A stretch of DNA of 21,570 nt. Source: Paulinella micropora. Taxonomy: Eukaryota > Cercozoa > Imbricatea > Euglyphida. A program made the translations under genes and the position numbers. Below the pieces are notes generated by a model. That model saw only the letters and a list, made by a program, of their open reading frames with translations. It did not search any database and had not been told where the DNA came from. Each line of letters opens with the position of its first letter. The first letter of the stretch is position 1. The DNA lies in the NCBI GenBank assembly GCA_009731375.1, contig BJOX01000002.1, positions 1,830,587-1,852,156 of the forward strand, written 5' to 3'. Below, in pieces: positions 7,277 to 13,981 of the stretch.

Positions 7277-8737
7277 ACTAATAGAAATCATATTAGCCTT
7301 AACCTGAACCTCCCGCTGAGTGATTGCTACACTTACATGCTGATGAGCATTATTCTGTGTAGTGCTAATGAACTCCCATCGTCGCTCATTGGAAAGGTCA
7401 AGCCCACTAACTTCATTTTGGTCTTTGCTCCACAGCGGGCGGGTATTATCCCAAGTATCAACCCAGAACCAGTTGTATTGATACACATTTGAATTCATCA
7501 AAACAGAACCTTCAAGTTTAGGTTTCAAGCACATATAATCTTCATAACTAGCGGGATATATTTCAAATTCCTGAAGTCGTGCCCCGTCAAGTGTGGTGTG
7601 GAAACTGGTAGTCTTAGCGGTTGCTCTGTTATCAATATCATAAGCAGTATTCTTGTTTTCAGTGTTGTGGAAGAGTGTGTGATAAATTTTCTTCAATCGT
7701 TTTCCGTGTCCTCTATCAAAGCGGAGAATAATGTTTTGTGTAGTGGATTGAGCAATGGAATTTTTATAAACATAAGGATAATCAATATTAAAACTCATAC
7801 CTTCAGCACTCGCCACCTTTTGTTGAATTGATTGAATGACATCAGGATTAGTCTCAACCGCAAGGAACAAGTTAAGGTTGGTAACTGAAACATTACCAGC
7901 GGCAGCAACAAGCGCTCCTCCACCCGTTGACAAAGCAGCGTTATTGTAATAATAAATTTTAGGGGTCTGTTGCCACACAATCCGCATATTCAAAATCTCA
8001 GGAAACATAATAGTCTTATCTAGGGCGAAAATAGTATTGTAAAGCATACCCATATTAATCTTAACACTGATAGAAGGCTCAGCGGAGGTGATAGCACCAG
8101 CCGAGAAATACTTAGGCTCGTTGTAAGCGACATCAACGACAGAGATCGCACCCGTTCCATCAGCCAAGGCTAAATCATCGTGTCGGCGAGCATTTGTAGG
8201 AGGTTCTGGAAACATTGCCAAAGTTCTAGCTGCTACATTATCTGCTCCATCAGTCATGGCTCGAAAGTTTGTTCTAGTTGCTGTGGTTAGTGAAACATCA
8301 ATTTTATTATTGGCATTACACTTTTGAAGCATACATCCAGAACCACTTCCATTATCGTGGTTTTCAAGTGTCAGAAAGTCCTTCATAGAAGTTTCAGCCT
8401 TCCAAACAATCTTTGTAAAATTACCAACTTCATTTACATCGCACAGATAAACACCACTACGGGTTTGAAGTTGAATTTGTCTAATAGGAGCCAGACAATC
8501 CATATAGCATTTGTTATAGTTCGCCGCAATTGCTGGTGGGGTATAAGTAAAACTCAAAACAGAGCGGGCTAAGTTAAATGGCCTGCTGATAAGGTCGAAG
8601 TTGCTTTCTTGTCCTCCTGCGGTAGTGACGGTGATAGCTCCCGCACCTTCCCGCGGAGTTAGTTTATTTAAACGATAAGAAGCACTGATGTAGTCAGTTC
8701 TAGAAAAGTCTAGTTCGCCTCCGTGTTGAGTTGGCAT
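7274..8737 (-). CDS. MCP: major capsid protein (double jelly-roll type, probable)
   Basis: This encodes 487 residues and would form the main shell of an icosahedral virion. I identify it from overall character and position rather than a single motif. It is a medium-length, beta-rich protein with regularly spaced short strands, without signal peptide or membrane segment, between a penton-like protein and a spike-like protein in a Polinton-type virion block. Segments such as RPFNLARSVLSFTYTPP near the N-terminus and MFPEILNMRIVWQQTPKIYY in the middle resemble strands of double-jelly-roll capsid proteins of this virus group. The stop codon is the TGA at the edge of hairpin repeat 5. A TATA-like stretch lies 44-63 bp before the ATG. 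About 185 bp upstream of the start hold no gene. Structure prediction would settle the fold. Confidence 0.75.
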   Translation of the reverse strand: MPTQHGGELDFSRTDYISASYRLNKLTPREGAGAITVTTAGGQESNFDLISRPFNLARSVLSFTYTPPAIAANYNKCYMDCLAPIRQIQLQTRSGVYLCDVNEVGNFTKIVWKAETSMKDFLTLENHDNGSGSGCMLQKCNANNKIDVSLTTATRTNFRAMTDGADNVAARTLAMFPEPPTNARRHDDLALADGTGAISVVDVAYNEPKYFSAGAITSAEPSISVKINMGMLYNTIFALDKTIMFPEILNMRIVWQQTPKIYYYNNAALSTGGGALVAAAGNVSVTNLNLFLAVETNPDVIQSIQQKVASAEGMSFNIDYPYVYKNSIAQSTTQNIILRFDRGHGKRLKKIYHTLFHNTENKNTAYDIDNRATAKTTSFHTTLDGARLQEFEIYPASYEDYMCLKPKLEGSVLMNSNVYQYNWFWVDTWDNTRPLWSKDQNEVSGLDLSNERRWEFISTTQNNAHQHVSVAITQREVQVKANMISIS

Positions 8738-8780
8738 TTTGTTTTTGATTTTTAGGCAGTTGAGATTATTTGCTAATTCA

Positions 8781-8800
8781 CAAGAATATATTTATAGAAA
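8781..8800 (-). promoter_or_regulatory. TATA-like element upstream of the MCP gene
   Basis: The minus strand reads TTTCTATAAATATATTC here, 44 bases before the ATG of the capsid gene. It contains TCTATA, also found in the sequence before the minor capsid and coiled-coil genes (TATCTATACAATG). This is a prediction from composition and recurrence only. Confidence 0.4.
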
Positions 8801-8922
8801 AAAATAAATAATTCTAAAATTAATTAAATTACCTAGATTTTAATAAATTGAAAAAGGATGTAAATAAACTAAAATAGTTAGTTTCACGATAAACCAATAA
8901 AGTCATAACTATTCCCAAACCA

Positions 8923-9639
8923 TTAAGATTTATTGCTTGGTCGTTTTCGTCCGTCAAGTAAACCTAATACATTGTTTGAACTGGTTGATAATTTCTTACC
9001 ATACTCAGACCCGCTTCCGTCGTATATAACGGCTCCAAATGGTATTTCGTTGGCAGTGTATATTTCTTGTAGCACGTGATTATCACCTTCGCCCACTAAG
9101 TCTGATTGAAGATACAAAGTCTTTTCACCAGTTAAAATAATTACATTTGGCGATTTAATAAAATCATTAGCAAAGAAATATGTGGAATTTCTATCAAACC
9201 CCATTACTTCGTGAATACGGGTATCACCATCAAATATAAATCGCGGTTGAATACCTTTATTCTCTGACACACTGAATGTTAATTTACCATCTTCTGGTTC
9301 TATGTTGGTATTATTACTGGATACAACATAAGTATAATTATTAGGGCTGTCTGCGGTTAGTATCTCCGACAACTTATTTTTTAGATTGTTCATTGTGTAG
9401 TTTCCCTCAGGTATCGTAATTAAAGCCTCATACCCGTCTTCGCTAAGTGTAAAAGTATTATATGGCGAAGCCACAGAGTAATATGACTTTGGAACATAGA
9501 TATGAAGAATTTTACAATGTGTGGGATTGTCCAGTGATTTTAAGTTCATTTCGTGTGTAAAGTCGCTATCTGTGCCTGTTATTCTGTTTTTACTATTTAT
9601 GTAATAGATACCACTACTTCGCCCTCCCTTATAGTCCAT
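8923..9639 (-). CDS. mCP: minor capsid (penton-like) protein
   Basis: This encodes 238 residues. The start YYINSKNRITGTDSDFTHEM has the pattern of a Tyr, Asn-Ser, Asn-Arg and Gly-Thr followed by Asp-Phe, typical of the N-terminus of penton-type minor capsid proteins in Polintons, PLVs and virophages. The rest is a compact beta-rich domain consistent with a single jelly roll, with a basic tail (DGRKRPSNKS). In such viruses this protein forms the vertices. It lies next to the MCP and downstream of the protease, the usual neighbourhood. The ATG is preceded by TATCTATACA and then hairpin repeat 6. The same 23 bases precede the start of the gene at 10488-11456, so the two may share a promoter type. 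Confidence 0.8.
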   Translation of the reverse strand: MDYKGGRSSGIYYINSKNRITGTDSDFTHEMNLKSLDNPTHCKILHIYVPKSYYSVASPYNTFTLSEDGYEALITIPEGNYTMNNLKNKLSEILTADSPNNYTYVVSSNNTNIEPEDGKLTFSVSENKGIQPRFIFDGDTRIHEVMGFDRNSTYFFANDFIKSPNVIILTGEKTLYLQSDLVGEGDNHVLQEIYTANEIPFGAVIYDGSGSEYGKKLSTSSNNVLGLLDGRKRPSNKS

Positions 9640-9650
9640 TGTATAGATAT
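9640..9650 (-). promoter_or_regulatory. ATATCTATACA promoter-like motif before the minor capsid gene
   Basis: The minus strand reads ATATCTATACA directly before the ATG at 9639. The identical motif precedes the ATG at 11456, and identity continues into the arm of the adjoining hairpin repeat. A TCTA core in AT-rich DNA recalls the late promoter motif reported for CroV and its virophage mavirus. That link is an inference. Confidence 0.45.
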
Positions 9651-9696
9651 TTTAGAATAGCGCTTTCGTTTCACTCTCGCTTATTCTAAAACATCG
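9646..9696. repeat. hairpin repeat 6, upstream of the minor capsid gene
   Basis: The arms TTTTAGAAT (9650-9658) and ATTCTAAAA (9683-9691) are perfect. The loop contains CGCTTTCGTTTCACTCTCGC, whose reverse complement holds the GTGAAACGAA core of the copies at gene stops. It ends in AAACATCG and a T run, and repeat 7 follows in opposite orientation. Confidence 0.85.
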
Positions 9697-9729
9697 TTTT
9701 TTTTTTTTTGGAAAAATTAAATCTGTTTT

Positions 9730-9784
9730 CGATGTTTGTAAAACACACGGGAGCGGTAGCGGGAGTGTGGATTTACAAATATCA
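9730..9784. repeat. hairpin repeat 7, at the stop of the protease gene
   Basis: The arms TTTGTAAA (9735-9742) and TTTACAAA (9772-9779) are perfect. The loop carries GGGAGCGGTAGCGGGAG, close to repeat 3. The right edge ATATCA gives the TGA stop of the protease gene (9782-9784). Confidence 0.85.
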
Positions 9785-10516
9785 GATAAAAGTATCAAAA
9801 TTACCATACCCATTCTGCGCTTTTAATTTCTCCGCTTCTTCTTCCTTTAGGTCTGTATATCCGCTAGCAAACTTAAAGCGGTTGCCTTTCGCTCGCTCCA
9901 TTAAAAACCTCATTGAGTGCCATCCGCATGTGTCGGTTGTGTCAGATTGTTGTTTTACTTGATTAACCTTCATTGATAAATAACTATCGGGGTGGCTTCG
10001 GTCAATTAGTCTTTTCATTTGTTGTTGAAAGTCTTCCGTTGGTTGGTAAAGTGCTAAGGGGTCATAGACTTCCACTGACCTGTCTTTATCTAGACTTATC
10101 CATACGGCGATCCAATGAGACCCTGATTGTTTGTGATTATCCAAATTCATAATAAATCCGTATCGCTTTCTTTTTTCTGGATTTAGTTTGTATATTTCAT
10201 CGCTCGCTATCGCTCCGAGATACCATCCATATTTTTTCATTATGTAACCTATTTCATTAGTCATTAATCCCCGCCCCTCACCCTCCTGCTGTGGCGTCTC
10301 CGCGACGCTCGGGGGTATGGTTGTCTCATCTTGCTGTTGTTGCTGCGGCTCCGCAGAACTTGTGCTCGTGGGTGGTGCTACATCTGTCGGTTGTGTCTCC
10401 GCTGGTTGTGGATTTGTCATTTCAAATATAAGTTGTTTAGCATCTGGAGAATTTTCAAAACGGGGCGGGTCTATTGGCGATAGCGTGCTATTTACAGAAG
10501 TTTTTTTTTTCTTCAT
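9782..10516 (-). CDS. PRO: adenain-like cysteine protease
   Basis: This is a maturation protease of the adenovirus-protease/Ulp1 superfamily that would cleave virion precursors. From the ATG at 10516 it has 244 residues; an in-frame TTG at 10525 is less likely to be the start. The catalytic set is visible in the family order: His134 in GSHWIAVW, Asp152 in VEVYDPL, Gln190 in NQVKQQ and Cys197 in DTCGWHSMRF. The Gln-Cys spacing of seven matches adenain. An extra N-terminal region of about 80 residues rich in Pro, Gln and Thr precedes the domain. The start overlaps the end of the upstream coiled-coil gene by 29 bp in another frame, across a run of ten As. The stop is the TGA at the edge of hairpin repeat 7. 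Nothing suggests it is damaged. Confidence 0.9.
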   Translation of the reverse strand: MKKKKTSVNSTLSPIDPPRFENSPDAKQLIFEMTNPQPAETQPTDVAPPTSTSSAEPQQQQQDETTIPPSVAETPQQEGEGRGLMTNEIGYIMKKYGWYLGAIASDEIYKLNPEKRKRYGFIMNLDNHKQSGSHWIAVWISLDKDRSVEVYDPLALYQPTEDFQQQMKRLIDRSHPDSYLSMKVNQVKQQSDTTDTCGWHSMRFLMERAKGNRFKFASGYTDLKEEEAEKLKAQNGYGNFDTFI

Positions 10517-11456
10517 TTTTAGCAATCATTTCTGTTGTAAATTGTTCTAGTTTATCCCATCCATCTTCTGCCGATAATATGTTTTCAGTGATTTTTTGTG
10601 TGTATAACCATCTCTTTAAACTAGTGGCGTAGTCGTTTGAACCTTTGTTTTTTATTATAGGGATATTAATGCCTGCTTTTTTAAGGTGATTTATTATTGT
10701 ATTATTTTTCATTTTTTTGACACGTTTTTTTCTCGTTTTCTCGGAGAACATTTCATCAATAATTCTTCGTCTTTTTTCTTCTTCCAAATCTTTTTCTTGT
10801 TTATTTACTTTGTCAGTTATATCAGTTATTTTTGGGGAAGATGTAGTTGCGGTTTTCTTTGGTTTATTTGTAGTTGAAGGGGGATTCGGGTTCGCTATAA
10901 TAGGCTGTGCAACTGGAGCAGTCAATAATCCCTGTCTATGTCGTTGTTCTGCCTGTAGTTCCTGAATAAGTCGTTGTTCCTTTTTCTGTTCCCTAGACTT
11001 TTCTTCCTGTCTTTCCTTAATCTCCGCAAGTTCTCTTTTATGTTCTCTATCCATTACCTCTTGTCTTTCCTTAGCATCGGCGTCTACGCGACGCTCTTGC
11101 CTTTTCTTCTCCTCTTCTATCTCATCCCTTTTCTTCTTTTCCTTTTCTTCCTCGTCATGCATTAACTCATATTTCTTTTGTAAGTTGCTTTGTATTTGGT
11201 TTCGGTTCTCGTGTTCAAGACGATTGAAATCAGATTTGATTATTTTTTCCCTTGGTTTGCGGCTAGCCCTTTGCGACTTTGGTTTGCTAATATATTTCAT
11301 AAAAAGTTTAACGATTTGTAATGTGCTTAAATCATTTGTTTTCTTACCAAAATTAAGATAATATTTTTTGCCCTTCTGGATAATATAAGGCCTCCCGTTT
11401 TTGTTTCTATACACCCGCGGTGGACGGACTTTCGCCTTCTTAGTCTTAGCGACCAT
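10488..11456 (-). CDS. basic coiled-coil protein, unknown function
   Basis: This encodes 322 residues. The N-terminus is Lys/Arg-rich and contains GRPYIIQKGKKYYL, a short motif I have seen at the start of uncharacterised proteins in PLVs and large DNA viruses. Residues about 90-180 form a long charged stretch of Glu, Lys, Arg and Gln that should be a coiled coil. The C-terminal 80 residues look like a small helical domain (around NHLKKAGINIPI). There is no signal peptide or membrane segment. It sits in the virion block upstream of and overlapping the protease, so a scaffold or internal virion protein that the protease cleaves is possible but not shown. The start at 11456 is supported by the promoter-like motif shared with the minor capsid gene. 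Confidence 0.65.
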   Translation of the reverse strand: MVAKTKKAKVRPPRVYRNKNGRPYIIQKGKKYYLNFGKKTNDLSTLQIVKLFMKYISKPKSQRASRKPREKIIKSDFNRLEHENRNQIQSNLQKKYELMHDEEEKEKKKRDEIEEEKKRQERRVDADAKERQEVMDREHKRELAEIKERQEEKSREQKKEQRLIQELQAEQRHRQGLLTAPVAQPIIANPNPPSTTNKPKKTATTSSPKITDITDKVNKQEKDLEEEKRRRIIDEMFSEKTRKKRVKKMKNNTIINHLKKAGINIPIIKNKGSNDYATSLKRWLYTQKITENILSAEDGWDKLEQFTTEMIAKNEEKKNFCK

Positions 11457-11467
11457 TGTATAGATAT
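11457..11467 (-). promoter_or_regulatory. ATATCTATACA promoter-like motif before the coiled-coil gene
   Basis: This is identical to the motif before the ATG at 9639, with the same zero distance to the start codon and the same hairpin arm beyond it. Confidence 0.45.
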
Positions 11468-11526
11468 TTTAGAATTACGCTTCTATCTTGCTAATCGCAA
11501 GATTTCTCGCTATATTCTAAAACATC
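11463..11526. repeat. hairpin repeat 8, upstream of the coiled-coil gene
   Basis: The outer arms TTTTAGAAT (11467-11475) and ATTCTAAAA (11514-11522) enclose an inner stem ATCTTGC (11485-11491) with GCAAGAT (11497-11503). Repeat 12 at 18066-18120 is the same sequence in reverse, with the inner stem changed on both sides (ATCTTGT/ACAAGAT). It ends AAACATCG plus a T run. Confidence 0.85.
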
Positions 11527-11558
11527 GTTTTTTTATTATGAAAAAAATTAATCTGGAA

Positions 11559-11682
11559 CGATGTTTGTAAAATGTTTTTGTTTTTGAAGTAGTCAAAAAC
11601 AAAGATACACGAAAATGAGGATATGTTGAATTTTAAAATGAAAAATTCAACATTGGATGAGAGTGTGGATTTACAAATATCA
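11559..11682. repeat. hairpin repeat 9, enlarged with two inserted stems
   Basis: The outer arms TTTGTAAA (11564-11571) and TTTACAAA (11670-11677) match repeat 7. The loop is expanded by two further perfect stems: TTTGTTTTTGA (11577-11587) with TCAAAAACAAA (11593-11603), and GTTGAATTTT (11625-11634) with AAAATTCAAC (11642-11651). Remnants of the common loop (ACACGAAAATGAG and GATGAGAGTGTGGA) surround the inserts. Its edge gives a TGA directly after the TAA of the core-like gene. Confidence 0.85.
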
Positions 11683-11991
11683 TTAGCGAAACTTTACAGC
11701 ACCTCCTCGTTGCTTACCATACCCAAGTTTTGCGGCAGTAGCACTAACACTACCAGCGTAAGGCACCCCAACACTGCTCAACGCCCCCGCAGTCCTAGAG
11801 ATTACCTTATTATCGCGAAGGAATTTATTGACAGCCAAGGCGGTTTTTCCGACCTTAGCCCAGTTAATCTTTCCTCCCTTTTGACCACTCTTCTTCTTGG
11901 TTTTCTTTTTTCCTCCCTTCTGTGGCATTGATGGATTGTATCCGATGTTATATCCTGATGGTTGTGAAATTATCACTGGTGATACTGGCAT
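11683..11991 (-). CDS. small basic core-like virion protein
   Basis: This encodes 102 residues. After a short N-terminal part comes a Lys/Gly-rich stretch (GGKKKTKKKSGQKGGK), then a helical segment around VNKFLRDNKVISRTAGALSS, and a Gly-rich end (LGYGKQRGGAVKFR). Short basic proteins with the order Lys/Gly tract, a K-F-L-[KR]-D helix and a YGxxRGG tail recur in PLVs, adintoviruses and some large DNA viruses. There they are compared with adenovirus core proteins that bind DNA in the capsid. This link is family knowledge, not shown by the sequence alone. It ends with TAA followed in frame by the TGA of hairpin repeat 9. The minus-strand sequence just before the ATG is TATTATAT, TATA-like. Confidence 0.65.
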   Translation of the reverse strand: MPVSPVIISQPSGYNIGYNPSMPQKGGKKKTKKKSGQKGGKINWAKVGKTALAVNKFLRDNKVISRTAGALSSVGVPYAGSVSATAAKLGYGKQRGGAVKFR

Positions 11992-12017
11992 ATATAATAC
12001 AGAAAAAAATAATTATT

Positions 12018-12072
12018 GATATTTAAAATTCCGCACTTTCGTCTTCGACTTTCGTGCGGTTTTTAAACTTCG
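12018..12072. repeat. hairpin repeat 10, upstream of the core-like gene
   Basis: The stem TTTAAAA (12022-12028) with TTTTAAA (12061-12067) is extended by CCGCAC (12031-12036) with GTGCGG (12054-12059). It begins GATATTT and ends AAACTTCG plus a T run. Repeat 11 follows in opposite orientation, the same paired arrangement as repeats 6/7 and 8/9. Confidence 0.8.
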
Positions 12073-12077
12073 TTTTT

Positions 12078-12137
12078 CGATGTTTATGAGCAAGCGAAAA
12101 TGAGCGAAGCGAATGAAAGCGATGCTCATAAATATCA
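12078..12137. repeat. hairpin repeat 11, at the stop of the ATPase gene
   Basis: The 10-bp arms TTTATGAGCA (12083-12092) and TGCTCATAAA (12123-12132) are perfect. The loop (AGCGAAAATGAGCGAAGCG...) is nearly the loop of repeat 1. The edge ATATCA supplies a TGA directly after the TAA stop of the ATPase gene. Confidence 0.85.
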
Positions 12138-12959
12138 TTACTTAAGACTATAAGCAAAATTTTTTCTTAACTCATCATCAACACTTGAAACATAAAGAAA
12201 ATTAAATCTCTCCTTTGTTGCTTCGTGATACTTTTGAAGAAAGTAATCAAAATCAAAAGATAAGTCTAAGTGTTTATACACGAGTTCCATTTTGTCCTGA
12301 GACTGGCTTGGAAAGATTAACAAATAATCTAATTGCTTAATGGCTTCTGGTCGTAGGTCATTCAGATACTGACTAGACATAATCACCTTTGATTTATAGT
12401 GTCTGTTCTTTTTTAACAAATCGCTTACGGACTTATCTCTTAAACCGCTCCCTAAATCATCCAAAACAAAAACAACCTCTGGAGAAATATACTTACTTGG
12501 CCTTTCTTTTGCCTCCTTTATCTGTTTCTTTTTTTCTTCTTTGCCGAAATAAAAAAATTGTGGTTTTTCTATTTCCTCTTCATCCTGTTTTACTTCGCCC
12601 TCCTGCTCTTCGTCTGGTTTGTTCAGTTTGTCTAATTCGTAATCAATGACATTCACCCCGTCTGATTTAAGAAAGGTATAAATTGCCATTGGGTTGCCTC
12701 TGTTCTTAAAGTGCTTAACCATTGCTTTATAAATGTAGTCCTTGTGGATTGTTGAAGCGATAATAACGATACGGGTTTTTCTGTCTGTTGTCCGTTTCAG
12801 TATTTCAAATAGTGCTGTTGTTTTCTCGCTCTTCTTACGGGCAATCAAAAATATGTTAGCATACGGCTCATTGAATAATTTATAACCTTTTGCTTTTTTG
12901 TTTCCATCACCCTCTTGTTTTACTGGCTTCACCTTGACATTGTTTATCTTAAGCATCAT
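12138..12959 (-). CDS. ATP: A32/FtsK-HerA type DNA-packaging ATPase with altered Walker A
   Basis: In this virus group the protein pumps DNA into the capsid. It has 273 residues. A hydrophobic strand (NIFLIA) leads into the Walker A position at 40-48, which reads ARKKSEKTT. The last glycine of the canonical GxxxxGK[ST] is Glu45 (codon GAG, 12825-12827) and the first is Ala40. Walker B is intact (VVFVLDDLG, D167-D168). The following VIMSSQYLNDLRPEAIKQLD segment is typical of viral packaging ATPases. An acidic insert lies at about residues 110-135. The Ala may be a family variant. The Glu should disrupt phosphate binding, so this copy may be inactive unless it is a sequencing error. The ATG follows an ATATAT stretch, and a second ATG is the next codon. 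Confidence 0.85.
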   Translation of the reverse strand: MMLKINNVKVKPVKQEGDGNKKAKGYKLFNEPYANIFLIARKKSEKTTALFEILKRTTDRKTRIVIIASTIHKDYIYKAMVKHFKNRGNPMAIYTFLKSDGVNVIDYELDKLNKPDEEQEGEVKQDEEEIEKPQFFYFGKEEKKKQIKEAKERPSKYISPEVVFVLDDLGSGLRDKSVSDLLKKNRHYKSKVIMSSQYLNDLRPEAIKQLDYLLIFPSQSQDKMELVYKHLDLSFDFDYFLQKYHEATKERFNFLYVSSVDDELRKNFAYSLK

Positions 12960-13011
12960 ATATATTATTAAGCAACAAATAGTTATGAATTTCTAAATTC
13001 ATACATTGTTG

Positions 13012-13374
13012 CTACGCAACGAATTCCAAACACACAACAATTCTTCCCGCTAAATTTCCTGTGTCAATATTTCCGCTGTCGGTTTCAAGGACTTTAAATG
13101 TACATTGTCCGTCCGTCCATCCGACAACACCCAAATTATAACCGAGATTTGAAATGTTTGCTGTAGTGCTGTCCGCAAATGTTCCAATAATTCCAATTCT
13201 ATCCATGTAAAGAATTCTGGTTTTGGTTTCGGTCTGGTCGTTCATATAGTGGATAAATTTTACATTCATTTTGGTTGGTGTGAATGACATTTGAATATTT
13301 TTATTAAATGTTTTGCTTCCTCCAGCAAAATCATTGCTCAGAAAAATAATCCGCTGATATTTATAGTCAGCCAT
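13012..13374 (-). CDS. small beta-rich protein, unknown, probably structural
   Basis: This encodes 120 residues without Cys-rich motifs, signal peptide or membrane segment, apart from one Cys in the weakly hydrophobic C-terminal strand (GRIVVCLEFVA). The regular alternation of hydrophobic and polar residues suggests a beta-sandwich. I do not recognise the family. It is transcribed with the virion block, just upstream of the ATPase, so a minor virion protein is likely by context. Its ATG (13372-13374) overlaps the first of two tandem ATGs of the plus-strand gene at 13373. The stop lies in the AT-rich DNA before the ATPase start, and no hairpin repeat is present there, unlike most other boundaries. 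Confidence 0.6.
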   Translation of the reverse strand: MADYKYQRIIFLSNDFAGGSKTFNKNIQMSFTPTKMNVKFIHYMNDQTETKTRILYMDRIGIIGTFADSTTANISNLGYNLGVVGWTDGQCTFKVLETDSGNIDTGNLAGRIVVCLEFVA

Positions 13375-13624
13375 GATGTCCTCTATATTAGTGCTAATAA
13401 ACTTTTTATTAATTAATATTTCTGCTCGGACTGCCTGCGACTTTTACTCACGGGTCAGTGAGAAAAAAAATGAGAGTTGTGCTTATTGTATTCAGAAAGG
13501 AATAGAAACAAAATTTAAATGTGTGTATAAGCCTATGAGTGATTGGTGTGTTAGTTTTGATGAAGCCATTCCTTTAATTTGCTCAAATGATGCTATGTGG
13601 TATAAAACTCAAGTATATGAATGA
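13373..13624 (+). CDS. predicted secreted Cys-rich protein, PSI-like spacing
   Basis: This encodes 83 residues starting with two consecutive ATGs. Residues 3-16 are hydrophobic (SILVLINFLLINIS) and followed by Ala-Arg-Thr-Ala, which looks like a signal peptide with a cleavage site before the first Cys. The mature part has six Cys in an order resembling a PSI (plexin-semaphorin-integrin) repeat: C, then CAYC, then single Cys residues separated by about eight to eleven residues with one Trp nearby. The similarity is by spacing only. There is no second membrane segment, so it should be secreted or enter the virion envelope or host ER. It sits between minus-strand genes with no spare DNA: its start overlaps the start of 13374 and its TGA abuts the neighbour's stop in TGATCA. 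It may be a host-derived gene. Confidence 0.55.
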   Translation: MMSSILVLINFLLINISARTACDFYSRVSEKKNESCAYCIQKGIETKFKCVYKPMSDWCVSFDEAIPLICSNDAMWYKTQVYE

Positions 13625-13981
13625 TCATTTCTTACTTGAAGAAGGTGAAGGAAGGCAAATACCGATAAGCAATGTTAAAATACCGACATAAGTATTAGCG
13701 ACCTCACAAGGCAAGTTCTTTTCAGATAGCCTTACGATACAAAGGGTGATGATGGAGATAATGATACCCATTTGAAATAAGTATTTAATAAGTCGGCTGT
13801 CTGTCGGTCTGTTTGTTATACAACAACAATTCCAGTTATCTTCCAATTCGTGCTCTACTTTTTTTTCTTCAGTCTTTAGTTCTACTTCAAGAACGCGAGA
13901 CTTTAATTCTGGAGTTAGTTCGCCGTCTATTTCAATGAGTGGCGGTGGCCTATGAAGTCTAGTTGTATTATTGCTGGACAT
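13625..13981 (-). CDS. small protein with two membrane segments
   Basis: This encodes 118 residues. The first 60 residues are hydrophilic and charged with a short helical acidic stretch, then CCC at about 52-54. Two hydrophobic segments follow: QMGIIISIITLCIVRL and YVGILTLLIGICLPSP. The second ends in a Pro-Ser-Pro tail, a pattern common in small membrane proteins of PLVs and large algal viruses. Its start codon lies inside the last codons of the fibre gene (14-bp overlap, shifted by one base), suggesting coupled expression. The stop abuts the stop of the plus-strand Cys-rich gene. A virion membrane protein or a host-membrane modifier are both possible. The function is unknown. Confidence 0.65.
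   Translation of the reverse strand: MSSNNTTRLHRPPPLIEIDGELTPELKSRVLEVELKTEEKKVEHELEDNWNCCCITNRPTDSRLIKYLFQMGIIISIITLCIVRLSEKNLPCEVANTYVGILTLLIGICLPSPSSSKK

Noticed and set aside
10686-11165. Plus-strand ORFs rich in Phe and Leu that look like membrane proteins
   Set aside because: They are the complement of the Lys/Glu coiled-coil gene on the minus strand and carry no independent coding signal.
4800-12137. CRISPR array or rho-independent terminators as an explanation of the spaced repeats
   Set aside because: Copies sit at gene boundaries with variable stems and in both orientations, unlike CRISPR; the eukaryotic viral context makes bacterial terminators an unsuitable label despite adjoining T runs.
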